A DNA stretch of 64,000 nt from Perca fluviatilis (taxonomy: Eukaryota; Chordata; Actinopteri; Perciformes; Percidae), in contig NC_053133.1 of the NCBI RefSeq assembly GCF_010015445.1, forward strand, positions 21,203,922-21,267,921. The letters are read 5' to 3'. Positions 13,123 to 29,812 of this stretch are shown in pieces. The notes beneath the pieces were generated by a model. It had not been told where the DNA came from. It saw only the letters and a program-made list of their open reading frames with translations, and made no database searches. Each line of letters begins with the position of its first letter. Position 1 is the first letter of the stretch. The translations under genes and the position numbers were made by a program.

Positions 13123-14559
13123 TTCTATTCTTCAGCAGGTGGTAGAGACCAAAAATAGAGCTAAAGAGAGTGAATATTGGACTTATATTAATTAAGTTAA
13201 TCATATCGATAGTGACAAATATAATGTAAAAATAGTGACTAATGTGTTGCAAAGTAGTCAAAGTAATTAGTTATTGCAAGTTAAAGCTTTTCAATACAAC
13301 CACCTCTACTGAATAATAAACAAAATCTTCATTCAAGTCATCTCCACCTTGAAAATCTTCTTTCCTTATTTATGTCAACATGCGTTGGTTTGTTTACCAG
13401 CCTGACTCATGTCTTCACCTTGCTCCAGACTTACTGACTAACTAGCTCAGCCAGAGGTCGCCATGAAGACAAGCACTCAGCTGGGCCCGGGTACACCCGT
13501 GCCCTCTGGTGTCAAGTTTCTACAACAGGACGCAGCCGCAGCATACTGATAACTGCCCGCTGCCCGCAAGTGGAGATGAAAAAAATCTATACTTCATCTT
13601 CAGGTGCAGTCCTAATAGAAATGACAGTGTGAAGCCTCTGCAATAGAGCTTGTACTTACAGCGGTGGACGGAAATGCCTGACACTATGATTCAGTCCAGT
13701 ACAGCAAGACTACAAACTCCAGCCTCAAAATGAGTTCGATCAATTCCTCTCTCAAATGAACATTACAGTATACTATTTAATGATGCTACATATGTGAGTT
13801 TGAGCTTGTTATGTGAATTTCTACATGCAATTTTAATGATTTCCAGAAGAACAAATCTCTTTGGAACAACACGCTTTCATCATTACAAACAGCAGTCATG
13901 ACGATCTCCTTTGTGACTTCATTTCCACTAAATCAGAGGCAGGAAAAGCATGGAGGAAAGAAAAGTGCAAAAACCTTGAACTGACTTGCAAAACAAAATT
14001 CAAAGAGAGTAGGGCACAGTGCGCATGGTTGTATCTTCCCTTTGAAAATGTTCTGTTTAATTACCTTTCATAAGTCACCTTTAATTTCATGCAGATTCAG
14101 ATGATGAAGACGCAGCCACATCAACAGTTTAGTCAAGAAAACAGTTTACCGTTAAATCAACAGAAAATTAATTAGCGACTACTGTGTTAACTGATTAATT
14201 GTTTCAGCCTATTTTCAAGCAAAACTGCCAAATATTACCTGGTTCCATTTGCTCAAATGTGAAGTATTTGCTGATGTTCTTTTTTGAAATAGGATAGTTA
14301 ACAGAATATGTTTTTGTTAGGGACTGTTGGTTATTTGCAATGATGGATATTTTTCACTAGTCTACAGTTAATCAAGGAAATAGCCAGCAGCTTAATTAAT
14401 AAGGAAAATAATAATTTGTTGCAGAAAGCAAAGATTTATACACAAAAGAATATTCATTAATAAAAATAAAAGAATCTCCTTTGTTCCTGAAACAATATCA
14501 CAGAGCACACATTTGTCTTTCTTTGCATTGAATAAACAGAATGCTTAGAATACTTAGGG
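13123..14559. other. Intergenic; repeat fragment at the left edge, otherwise nothing recognised
   Basis: 13135-13180 matches the dispersed repeat at 2.7 kb. The rest has no recognisable gene; E2F5, the neighbour of RBIS in human, was looked for here and not seen. Confidence 0.3.
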
Positions 14560-14905
14560 TTGGGTATCGTTTGGATTTTTACAATTACGATGCCAAACCG
14601 GTACTTTTCCTAAACCAATTCTTGAAAAACTGAAAAATGACATCAAAGATATAATATGTTTACTAGCGATCACTTGCAATGACTGGTTAATATGGTTTTA
14701 CGTCCATTTTGGTGAGCCCATGGGGAAAATATGGCATTTTAAAAGTAGCCTACATTTACAGTAGCTAGCTAACGGTAGACTACATACAAAGTGTGATATT
14801 TTTTCCGTTTCGGAGTGACAGAGGGAAAATATTTCAGTCGACACATTATGTGGAACCAAAAGTGGAACCGGGTTTTGGTACCAAACCCGTTTTCCTATAA
14901 TGCAG
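14560..14905. repeat. Dispersed repeat with inverted 'ggtatcgtttgg / ccaaaaccc' ends
   Basis: The left part (gggttgggtatcgtttggat) and the right part (gaaccgggttttggtaccaa) are partly inverted relative to each other; this is a frequent short fish repeat. It lies in the 3' flank of rbis, and a possible rbis poly(A) signal (ATTAAA on the minus strand, 14914-14919) is at its border. Confidence 0.4.
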
Positions 14906-15070
14906 TAACCTCTTTTAATTTTCATCTTATCTGCAGTCCTCATTTTGCCATGAAATGTCAAAATGCATTGGAAGTAAACTGACTGACATGTCCAACATGA
15001 AGAGACATACAGTTCAGTTGGTCACTGTGTTTGTCCTTAGACTTTATGACAGTCCCGCTGTCGTGGTCCA

Positions 15071-15555
15071 TTATAGCTGAGAGAAGAGTTGAGCCGCATT
15101 GTCAACGTTTACAGATTCCTTTGGTGGCTCTCTGACAACCTAAAAAAAAAAAAAAAACATAATTAGCATTAATTATGTCAAAAGGATTAAAATGCTGGAT
15201 GATAAACATGAGTTTCAAATGTCAACAATTTACACCTCTACCTGCGTTTGTTTCTTTGGTTCAGGAGCAACAGACTTTGAAATGCTCCTAACATCCCTCT
15301 GGACTTCTGTGAAGATTTGATTGAGGTTCTCCACCTTCTCATTTTTCACTGCATTGATCTGTGAAGTCACAAATGAAAGTATGCTAGAGCAGGTCCAACA
15401 TACAAAAGAGAAGAAAATATAGGCAAAAAGAAAATAGATCTTACATGTTTGAGCGTTGTCGTGACAGGTTTAGCTTTGTTCTTGGGCTTCAAGTGCTTGT
15501 TTGCGACTTGAAAGACGTTCTTCTGCTTTTTCCCCTTTTGTTTATTCTTCCCCAT
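15071..15555 (-). CDS. rbis: RBIS (ribosome biogenesis factor, C8orf59 family), 3 coding exons
   Basis: Small basic nucleolar protein, known in human as a factor in large-subunit ribosome assembly. Coding exons on the minus strand are 15555-15445 (37 codons), 15358-15242 (39 codons) and 15139-15071 (22 codons plus TAA), all joined in phase 0, giving 98 aa against about 100 in human. The start is supported by an upstream acceptor (tctccacag) five bases before the ATG, so the 5'UTR is split. The N-terminus (MGKNKQKGKKQKNVFQVANK) and the following segment KPKNKAKPVTT match the family signature; the middle exon gives a charged helix (VKNEKVENLNQIF), and the last exon ends in VNVDNAAQLFSQL, the counterpart of the human C-terminus. 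Donors are gtaag and gtaga. The last acceptor follows a poly(T) run; a second AG nine bases further in is also in frame, so three residues there (VVR versus R) are uncertain by this reading. It faces away from the RAD51B-type gene. Confidence 0.9.
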
Positions 15556-16856
15556 GTTACCTGTGGAGACAACACCAGTCAGCTTGGATAGGCGCATGGG
15601 ATGATACTTCATTTCAATACCATAGCCTCTGTTTTATCCTTTGTTTTTTCCTTTACTGGTTTGCCTTAAAGTATTAGTTCCCACATTGATCACACACGCT
15701 CACTACTCTAAAAAGGACAGCTGTTGAGGTTTTTTTCAAGGCTCTCTACATGCCTCCTTCACTCAGTAGGAACCTGATTAGCAACATTTCTGTTTACACC
15801 AAAAACTCGCTCCTTAAGACAGTGAGTCATAAAACGTGAACAGGGTCAAAAGGTTCAGATGATATAAATGAATAAAGTAGTATGAATACATCCTTCTGAA
15901 TGTGGCATAAATTGAGGCCAAACACACCAATATGTTTTCTGTTAAATTCACAACATTTTACATTGTCAAAGCTGACCTTCTTGCAATTTCATGCAGTGTC
16001 TAGACTCTTACCAAGAGTTGCACCATAAACAAAACAAAGCCTGATCCCAGTTGTCTGTCTGTTTATTTGTAGGGTTGGTGGAAAAAGACATACATAAGCT
16101 GAGTTTTAGAAAAGCACTTTCCAAATGAATAGATCGCAATGCACAAGCACTAATTGTAATAGTATGATAATAGACTACTAGCCTATATAGAACCTTTTTA
16201 TACAGTAAATGTAAAATGCAACCTTATGCGCTTTCATTAAAGGAAATCGGCCAACCAAATATAAAAAAGAACACAAAATAGAGAGAATTTGTATTAACTA
16301 ATCCTACAGTCAAATGCAGGTACAATTTTGAGGTACTTGTACTTTAAAATTTTTACGTGACTTTTAACATTAATGCATCACTATAAATAGTGATGCATTA
16401 ATCTGTAAGAAATGCATGTTATAAATTTATAATCCAGTGATATAATATTAAAAGGGCCATTCTGCGTAATGCGTACTTTTACTTTTGATACTTTAAGTAA
16501 CGTTATAACGTTAGCTAGTTAAAAATGCCAATACGTGTATATGTTAACATGAGTAAGATCTTGAATGCAGGACTTGTAACAGAGTATGTTATTATATGTT
16601 TACACTATGTACAAGATCTGAGTACTTCTTCCACCACTGGTTAAGTGTGAAGGCAACTAGACAACCTTTTAGTGATAAACCAGCTGACGTACTGTATAGG
16701 TTACATGTGAGGCTACAGTTATTTTCGTCACCATCTAGCTAAAGAAGTTGATTAATTTGACTAAATGGCGTATTTTGTTCACAAAAGAGATCGAAAACAG
16801 TGCGTTTACAGCGTAAGGACTTAACAATAAAAACGTATAAACACACCGTAATTCAG

Positions 16857-16931
16857 GAGCTGATGTTTGGCGTTGATATCCTCATGTGCTCGCTAGGTAG
16901 CTACTTAGTGGGTGCCCTTTCTGTCACGTCA
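16857..16931 (-). promoter_or_regulatory. Probable rbis promoter and 5'UTR exon with CRE-like site
   Basis: On the minus strand TGACGTGA (16924-16931) is a CRE/ATF-like site, typical of housekeeping promoters. Downstream in the rbis direction a GC-richer segment ends at a possible donor (ACG|gtgtgt near 16857) that could join to the acceptor at about 15561. This would make a roughly 60-nt non-coding first exon and a 1.3-kb first intron. Another possible donor is ttg|gtaaga near 16010. The transcription start is inferred only. Confidence 0.4.
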
Positions 16932-16956
16932 TCTGTTTGCGACGACTGTTGACACT

Positions 16957-17335
16957 GGTTTCCCATGTCACGCCTTTTCTCATAGAATTTAAATCCCGTA
17001 TGTCAATGTTTAAATCTCTACTGAAGTCACTTAGAACGTTGGATAACAAAAAAGTTTTCCCTGAAACCTCTGACTAAATTGATGTCTTCTTGTACATTTT
17101 TCTTTGTTTTGTTTATATTGTATACATATATATTTTCTCTTTTTTTATATCTCTCCTTTGTATCGCTTCGTTTGTTTCTATATATGTATTTTTTTAATTT
17201 TTATTATTATTTTTATAAGTTTGTGCACTTGTTGTTCACGTGCTATCATTGCTTACCTGATTTTTGTAATCTACATTTTGTCAATAAAAAATAAAAAAAT
17301 AAAAAATAAATAAATACGGTTTCCCATGTCCCGCC
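16957..17335 (+). mobile_element. Short A-tailed retro-insertion with 18-bp target-site duplication
   Basis: The 18-mer ggtttcccatgtcacgcc (16957-16974) recurs at 17318-17335 with one mismatch. The roughly 343 bp between ends in an AATAAA-containing A-rich tail (17281-17316) immediately before the second copy. This is the signature of target-primed reverse transcription. No coding potential was recognised; it may be a 5'-truncated LINE 3' end. It lies between the rbis promoter and the RAD51B-type gene. Confidence 0.65.
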
Positions 17336-17360
17336 CTGCTCTCCCTCATTCACACCTCTG

Positions 17361-17520
17361 ATTGGCTTACCCCGACATTCTTACCTAACCCTAGCCAATC
17401 CCACTCCTCTTGCCTAATCTAACCTAACCAACGAGATCAGGCAGCGAGTGCTAGCAAATCAGAGGGGAAGTAAGGCGGGTCATACCTTCGCCATCCTAGG
17501 GGGGAAAAAACCAAACGGAA
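17361..17520 (+). promoter_or_regulatory. Candidate promoter of the RAD51B-type gene (paired CCAAT boxes)
   Basis: A CCAAT box in reverse (attgg, 17361-17365) and one forward (ccaat, 17395-17399) lie 160-200 bp before the start codon in TATA-less sequence with a higher GC content than its surroundings. A gccatc motif (YY1-like) sits near 17490. Head-to-head placement with rbis suggests the ORF could borrow a bidirectional housekeeping promoter. Motif-level inference only. Confidence 0.35.
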
Positions 17521-17561
17521 AAAACTCCGTTGTTCAGGTTGTCGTTTTTCCGTATTGAAAA

Positions 17562-18632
17562 ATGGCGACCAGAATACTAAAGCGAACCGGCGTTTCACAT
17601 GACATGTGTGAGCAACTCAAACGACATCAAATAGAAAGCTGCAAGGACCTGTTGTCTCTGTCTGCTGTTGACGTGATGCATGTTGCAGGGCTGAGCTACC
17701 AGAAGGCCTCAGTGCTGCTGCAGTCAGTGAGCAAAGCTGTTGCACCGCCAGTCACGACGGCTCTGGAGCTGTGGAAGCAACAGTCGTGTTTCTCCACGTC
17801 GTTACCTGCTCTGGATAAACTTCTGAGAGGAGGCCTGCCCTGTGGGACCATCACAGAGGTCACAGGGCCCTCTGGCTGTGGGAAGACTCAGATGTGCTTG
17901 ATGCTGAGTGTTTTGGCCACTCTGCCAAAGAGTGAGGGAGGCCTGGAGAGCAGTGTTATCTACATCGACACAGAGTCAGCTTTCTCTGCTGAGAGGCTGG
18001 TAGAGATCGCTCAGAGCCGGTTCCCAGACTACTTCAGCAGTAAGGAGAGAGTCCTGCAGATGGCCGGGCGGGTGCACCTCTTCAGGGAGCTCACCTGTCA
18101 AGATGTCCTCAACAGGCTGGATAGATTAGAAGAGGACATCATCTCAACCGGAGCGGGTCTCATCATCCTGGACTCTGTGGCCTCAGTGGTGAGAAAGGAG
18201 TTTGACACAACGCTGCCTGGCAACCTGATGCACCGCAGCAACCTGCTGGGTCACGAGGCCTCCACCCTGAAATACCTGGCCCACCAGTTCAACATACCTG
18301 TGGTACTCACCAACCAGATCACAACTCATGTGGGATCTAAGGTGGATCCTGGGTTTGTGACAGCGGCTCTGGGTAACACCTGGAGTCACAGTGTCAACAC
18401 GCGTCTTATCGTCCAGTATGTGGATGCACACCAGAGACAGATACTGATAGCCAAGTCACCCGTGGCCCCGTTTGCTGTGCTGAACTACACCATCGAGAAG
18501 CAGGGCATCTGTATAGATGGAGATGATAGTCGGGAGAGTTTGTATGAGGGCACAGATCCAGGCCTCCAGCCAATCAGGGTACAGACTGGATTCAACTACA
18601 ACTTGAACACGTCTACAGACTGCACTGACTAA
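17562..18632 (+). CDS. rad51b: RAD51B-type recombinase paralog, intronless complete ORF (356 aa)
   Basis: RAD51 paralog of the BCDX2 complex, which supports RAD51 filament assembly in homologous recombination. The ORF is uninterrupted. An N-terminal HhH-like region (about 1-60; LSYQKASVLLQSVS) is followed by the RecA-type ATPase core: Walker A GPSGCGKT (102-109), the conserved YIDTESAFSAERLVEIA block (134-150), Walker B LIILD (200-204) followed by SVASVVRKEF, LTNQITTH (249-256) and ALGNTWSHSVNTRL (269-282). Human RAD51B is 350-384 aa, so this is full length. The stretch between NQITTH and ALGNTW is about 20 residues shorter than I recall in human. The start has a good context (A at -3, G at +4). 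The human gene has many introns; their absence, with an intact frame, points to a retrocopy under selection. Which paralog it is rests on recalled family sequence, but the ADTESAFSAERL-like block and the SVVRKEF block are RAD51B-specific to my knowledge. Confidence 0.93.
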   Translation: MATRILKRTGVSHDMCEQLKRHQIESCKDLLSLSAVDVMHVAGLSYQKASVLLQSVSKAVAPPVTTALELWKQQSCFSTSLPALDKLLRGGLPCGTITEVTGPSGCGKTQMCLMLSVLATLPKSEGGLESSVIYIDTESAFSAERLVEIAQSRFPDYFSSKERVLQMAGRVHLFRELTCQDVLNRLDRLEEDIISTGAGLIILDSVASVVRKEFDTTLPGNLMHRSNLLGHEASTLKYLAHQFNIPVVLTNQITTHVGSKVDPGFVTAALGNTWSHSVNTRLIVQYVDAHQRQILIAKSPVAPFAVLNYTIEKQGICIDGDDSRESLYEGTDPGLQPIRVQTGFNYNLNTSTDCTD

Positions 18633-18640
18633 ACACAGCT

Positions 18641-18752
<112 letters not shown>

Positions 18753-18773
18753 TAGTGACAAAGCTACTATTTT

Positions 18774-18779
18774 ATTAAA
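18774..18779 (+). promoter_or_regulatory. Candidate poly(A) signal ATTAAA of the RAD51B-type gene
   Basis: ATTAAA is followed 25-35 bases later by GT-rich sequence (atgttgtgtcttt, about 18801-18813), the usual layout of a cleavage site. It would give a 3'UTR of about 160-170 nt. Confidence 0.5.
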
Positions 18780-20500
18780 GCCAATACATATTTCACCTCA
18801 CATGTTGTGTCTTTACTCACAGACAGCTAAAAGTTATCTAACATAAACACCATCAGTTTGAAGGAGAACTTCATTGGGAAAACTACTTCCTTCATTCCAG
18901 TCTCAACTTTTATTTAAAAAAAATACAACCATAACATTTTTCATGTTCACAAAACCCCAAAATATGACCCTGAATATTTGATTTCCAGTGAATAAAAGCA
19001 GAAAACACTTGTTTGTTTTGGACGTGGAGCCTTCAAAACAAAAGCACAGAAGTGTAAATCTTTTGCAATAATGATTTTCTAACATTATCTAATTAATGCC
19101 ACACACTGTTTGGCACCCCATTTTGCGCCAAATTACACTGTCGCCATACTACTGAAATTCATGGTACAGTAGGTCTATGATTTGACATTTTAGAAGTTAT
19201 CGTTGGAGAAATTACAGCATGACATTTGAATTACTGTATTGCAATTTTAATTTAATTGGATTAAGATTGAATTAATATGAATTTAGTTTCTGTTGGTTAT
19301 GTTTATTTGCCTCAAACCTGCATGGAGAGAATAAAAAAACGAAAAAGATGCACCAAAAGCCTTGTAGTCCCACTGACCAACAGCAGGTGGCACCTTAATA
19401 CCGTCACAGCTGCTGTGTTCATCTCAGCATGTTTGATTTTCTGATCGGCTGAGCTATCATTGAACACTGAGCTGTTTTGGCCACAAGGATGATGATCAGG
19501 GGCGTAGCAAAATATTCTGGGCCCTTTAGAAAGGCATTCTCAATGGATCCCTCCCCACATCCACAGCTATTCATTCTAGCATCGTTTTGGGCCCTCCTTA
19601 CATGAGGACTCTGGGTACTCAGTCCCCTTTCCACCCCCAGTCCGACACCCTTGATGATGTACGTCAATAGAAGGATGAAAGCATGACCCCCAAGACAATT
19701 TGTTCTTAATTATTTTGTTTGTAATACTTGTCATGCAAATTATGGCACGCTTTTTGGCATAGGTTACTAATATGCGATTATAATGTGTTGGTGGGTCAAT
19801 TCTTTATCAGTAAACACGGAGTCAGCCTACTTGCAGTACTAGGCCTGTCGATGATAAATCAGTTTTTCTTAACTGTTTTGCGGAGCATTAACCCGCCAGA
19901 ACTCTCCTGTCGAACATGCTCTTATTCCAAAGACACTAGTTGTGTTTTTGATTAAAAGTGTGTTTTATTTGCCTATAGGAGATAACAATTACTTTTTTTT
20001 TGTTTGGAGATCCAACTGAAATTCTGCAAATAACATAACGCATGATTCCGTGCAGTAGCGGACTCCAAATGCCTTTTTTTATCAAAATAAGCTACAGTGT
20101 TAAAGCCAAACAGCCATTCTTACAATTGATGTTACACTGTATTGATTATTACATTGTCATCAAACTTATAGTCTATGTTTGTTTTACTCGTATTTAGTCG
20201 TGATCCAACAAGTAGGCTACCAATTGTGCGTATTGCTATTTTATACTAACTTTTGTTTATAATTATTTGAGGCCCTCCTACCTTGGAGTTTTCCGTTTTA
20301 GCGTCTTAGTATTATTATATATTATATTTATTATATATATTCCCAAAGCTATTCTGTCTATAATGTCATACAGCTGTTTGAAGGTGGCACTACATGCATT
20401 CGCGTAATTTCCTGGTATGACAAGTTAAACCTGTTGAATTAAAGGTGAGAATGTGGGAACGTTTTTCGAGGAATATTATCTTGCTCGTCTGTCGCCGGTG
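18780..20500. other. Intergenic between the RAD51B-type gene and carbonic anhydrase; one MITE-like segment
   Basis: No ORF with recognisable homology. From about 19497 the sequence begins with caggggcgtagc and runs through ggcccty-rich blocks to about 20290 (gaggccctcctac), which I recognise as a dispersed fish repeat without being able to name it. The rest is AT-rich and unremarkable. Confidence 0.35.
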
Positions 20501-20521
20501 AATGAGGACTTCACCACCACA

Positions 20522-20523
<2 letters not shown>

Positions 20524-20570
<47 letters not shown>
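20524..20570 (+). repeat. (AG)23 microsatellite upstream of the carbonic anhydrase promoter
   Basis: Perfect AG dinucleotide tract, about 150-190 bp upstream of the TATA box. Confidence 0.95.
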
Positions 20571-20573
<3 letters not shown>

Positions 20574-20656
20574 TGATTGATCCAAAGTGTTGCAACGTTG
20601 CGGCGCATCCAAACTCCTCCCGGTCATTGCGGACATCATGTGGCTAACACCAGCCC

Positions 20657-20657
<1 letters not shown>

Positions 20658-20697
<40 letters not shown>
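20658..20697 (+). repeat. (AC)20 microsatellite just upstream of the TATA box
   Basis: Perfect AC tract ending 17 bases before the TATATAA element. Confidence 0.95.
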
Positions 20698-20698
<1 letters not shown>

Positions 20699-20713
20699 GC
20701 TCACAGGGGACCC

Positions 20714-20720
20714 TATATAA
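20714..20720 (+). promoter_or_regulatory. TATA box of the carbonic anhydrase gene
   Basis: TATATAA followed by ggtctgcagc lies 104 bases before the start codon, so transcription would begin near 20745 with a 5'UTR of about 80 nt and no intron before the ATG. A TATA promoter fits a tissue-regulated, abundantly expressed cytosolic carbonic anhydrase. Confidence 0.75.
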
Positions 20721-20823
20721 GGTCTGCAGCTGTCAGGTGGAGGACACTAGCTGCTTTGCGCTGAGGAACGACTCGCTTTAGGGAATTACAGCTCTACATA
20801 CTCATAGATCCAAAACTGTTACC

Positions 20824-26334
<5,511 letters not shown>

Positions 26335-27715
26335 TACCCCCTTCAGTCCTTTTTGCACTCTCTGCCCTGTTGCCCTCTCCCCCTCCCTTTATTCAGAGTT
26401 ACCTCTCTTTGCAGTGAGCCATAAAGCACACACATACTCCATCAAATTTTTAAAAGAAATGAAATTCCTGTGACCCATTGCTTTTGACACTGGGCAGTCT
26501 ATAAATGAGAGAGAAGCACTTGCAGGAATCTCTATTTCTATGTGTGTAATAAGCCAGCAAAGATGCCCTGTCATAATTTATTCTATAAGACAAGCTGCAT
26601 CTGGTGCCAATGTTTTCAGAGACATTACACGGGTGTGTGTAGGTCTTCTTTGTGTCAAAATGGTGCTTTCGAGCCAGCAGAATGCAGAAACCACAAGCTA
26701 TTTGCAGTAGGCAGGGGGGAGGATGAAACTACATCACCATCTGTGAGGGAGGTAAGATGCACACACAGACAAACAGGACACATACAATCCCACTGCCAGT
26801 CTGCCTGTAATCTCTGACTGACTGCCAGCCTCTGCATCACAGCAGCTTAATGAAACGCTGCAGCCGCCTCCATCACAACCGATTGACTCAGAAAATCCCC
26901 CTCTGGCACACATGCACACACACAACATGGCACGCACAGTCTCATGCAGACACGATGCCTATAGGCGCTGACCTGCTTATTGATTTGAATTCAGTGTACA
27001 GCAACAAAGGGCACAAGGACAGGCTACTGCTAGTGCTAGATACTGAATATCATGACAATGGCTTATTTCTGTATTTACAGCCTAATCTTTAAATCTTTCA
27101 TGTTTCATGTTATCCCATGTTGTGTGTTCTTAGTATTTTGGATTATGTATTTGTTTTTGTAGCTTGCTATCTTATGCAAAATAAGACTTAAGTGATTCCT
27201 AAATAATGTTTTGTAACCAAAATCTGCATTTTTGCAGATTCCCTGATAATATAGCAATAGAGAGGAATTATCCTCCTTTTCAAAATGAAATGTGATGTGT
27301 AAAGAAAATCCCTTCATGTGTTGTTTTGAAAACCCTTTGTGTCGAGTGCTAAAGCTTAAAACGCACAGTAGCCTTGTGGGCTAAGCCATAGTGGCTAATA
27401 CACAAAGCCAAGGAATAAATTACCCTGCCAAGGAAGCCTAGTAAGAAAAGAACCTGTCAACAGATCAGATTATAGTGTTAGCCTGGTGTCATGCCCTGTA
27501 AAGGAGCAAAATTAACAAAAGACCTCTGGTTTTAGCCCTATACGCAATAAAACAATAGAAAAGCTTGGCAAAAAGAAAGATTGTAATTAACATAAAGAAA
27601 ACGCCTTATGCCAATCATTGTTCGGGCCGTTCCATGAGTATACGTTGTTGTCATTCTATTTTTGAAATGGGCGTTTTACTAGTTAAATAAAAATATTTTA
27701 TGACTAAAAAGTGTG
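26335..27715 (+). other. Carbonic anhydrase 3'UTR and candidate poly(A) signals
   Basis: No ORF of note. AATAAA hexamers occur at 27414, 27546 and 27686. The last is followed at about 27711 by GT-rich sequence (gtgtgaagtgttttgc) and is the best cleavage candidate, giving a 3'UTR of about 1.37 kb, in the usual range for CA2-type genes. Confidence 0.5.
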
Positions 27716-27889
27716 AAGTGTTTTGCTTCTTTCTATACAATTGAGCAAATCCTACATATCAGTTGCTGGATAATGATGTTTTATTGCCTATCACCTTTTT
27801 GAGTTCTATACATTTTAGACCCCATGAAGACTAGCTGGTCGTCTAGGCATCAGCTAATGATGATCCTCATAATAAACTAAACTATACGT

Positions 27890-28410
27890 TATATAATGGT
27901 GCATTCACATGCTTGTCGGACAGTCCCATTTCCTGAGTTGGGAAGTCGTTCCGCCGACTTTGGTGTGTTCATGAGCTTTAAGTCACAATGTGGAAACAAC
28001 ATGGACACTACAAATACTTATCTACTATTTTATTGCTCTGAGCGTCAAGTTGATAGCTGTTTCCAATACTTATTTCTAGTTTGAAGCTTTATATTATTGA
28101 TTTTGTCCCAGACTTGTTGCTGCACCAGTACATCACCTAAAACTTAATAATTAATAACTTTTCAAATTACATATTAAAAATCGCATGTGAGGAAATAATT
28201 GATATGCAATATGATGCAAATTAATTGATAATTTTTTTTTTTACCTTCAACACAATATTTTCGTCATGTTACTGTATAATATGACGTCAACTCAGCAAAT
28301 TGAGTAACAACATTTTTGCAGACTTTCCGAGTTGTTGTTCCGACTTAAGGGGGGCGTTCATGTGATCTTTCCTAGTCGGGAATTAATTTTTCTGATTATT
28401 CCGACACTTC
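27890..28410. repeat. Possible inverted-repeat element (gtcgga / tccgac blocks)
   Basis: The left block gtgcattcacatgcttgtcg and a right block whose reverse complement contains gatcacatgaacgcccccct share ttcaca/tgtgaa and gtcgg motifs in opposite orientation. Divergent; family not named. Confidence 0.35.
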
Positions 28411-28940
28411 TTGCAGCATATGTCAATGTCTTCTCTGGCATGCAGATTGTCGGCTGGTGTAAATTCCCTTTAGTGACTCAATTTTCACCTGCCAATACCT
28501 AAAACCTACTAACAGGATTAGAATCACACAATCCTAAATGACATGCTGGTCAAAACTGATGTATAACATGATTCCTTTTTTTATCCTACATATAAATATT
28601 TTCACTTCATCTGCACCAATTTTCTGCTGAATAATTAGAAAATTAAGGAATGTACCAAAGAGACAGCTTGTTGAACAACCAATTTACAGTACACTGTATG
28701 TCACTACATGTGCTTGGCATATGCTGACTTGTGGCATTAGTCTTATCCCAAAGGTAGGGAAATTGACTTTTTAAAAGTCTCCAAAGACCGAAATGAGATC
28801 AAACATACTGGAAGTGCATGTTGTGGTGAAGTGACTGACTTACGAAGAAGTTCGATTTTTATCAAACTTCCTGTGCACTTTTGCAAGTGGCTGTGAGTGT
28901 GCAATGTGCAGTGGTGAAGGAAGTATTGATCCTTTCTCAA

Positions 28941-29260
28941 AAGTATTGTTTGACATTTTGGAAAATAGGCTTATTTACTTTCTTAGTGAGATGAGAAGGC
29001 AACACAGTTCTCAGTCTCATCTCAGTTAAATATGAAGCCAGGAGAGGGTTAGCTTAGCCTAGCATAAAGACTGGAAACAGGGGGAAACAGCTAGCCTGGC
29101 TATGTCCAAAGGTAACATAGTTCTCCTACCAGCATCTAAATACTCACTAATTAACATTGGTTGATTAATAAATGAACGTAAAAATGACAAGTTGTGGTTG
29201 TACTGCTTCCAGTCTTATGCTAAGCTATCCTGGCCACAGCTTCATATTTAACAGACAGAC
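28941..29260. repeat. Foldback element related to the intron 6 copy
   Basis: gtttgacattttggaaaata, then aaatatgaagccaggagagggttagcttag and cataaagactggaaacaggg, recur in reverse complement near the right end (cttccagtcttatgctaagc, then cttcatatttaa). Same family as 25383-26061 but without a SINE. Confidence 0.65.
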
Positions 29261-29329
29261 GGGGAAACGAGGTTTGTACTGAAGTAGAAATATAGAATAT
29301 TAAATGGAAATACTAAAGTTGTTAGGATT

Positions 29330-29812
29330 TGCTGTATTTTCCCTGCCCCTCGTTTGTCTCCACCACAGTTTGTCTCCCCTATCTGTGTTCTGTGAGGCTG
29401 GGCGTGGCTATTCCGATTCAGTTCACCTGCCTGTTCACTCAACCACCTGGAAACCCTCAACACTGATTGCCATCTACTCCTACTGCCGTATTTAACCCGG
29501 CGCCACTCCACTCTTCGCCCGTTCGTCATTATAACCTCAGTGGTAACGTCCGGCTCCTATCCTGCTAAACTTTTTGCTCGCTGCTGGTTTTGCATCCTAC
29601 TTACCTGTCCTTTTTTGATCTGTTTTTGCTCTCATGCTTCACCTGTCTGCTGGCCTCGACCAGCCTCGACCTGACGAACACGATCTGCATCCTGACCACC
29701 ACTCTCCACCCCGGCCGCGTGTCTCCACACACAGCTTCCATTTTTGAGTCTCCTTTTTGTTTTGTTTTGCAATAAACCATTTAAAGGATTCTGCATTGTG
29801 GGTTCAGTTCTA
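29330..29812 (+). mobile_element. Possible solo LTR
   Basis: A GC-richer block with a weak TATA (gtatttaacccggcg near 29490), an AATAAA at 29771-29776 and the end ttctgcattgtgggttcag has the U3-R-U5 layout of fish Gypsy-type LTRs. No internal region, primer-binding site or target-site duplication was identified. Confidence 0.35.

Noticed and set aside
1..15060. E2F5 exons expected left of rbis from human synteny
   Set aside because: No E2F DNA-binding, dimerisation or C-terminal pocket-binding motif was seen in any frame; it may lie outside the window or have moved.
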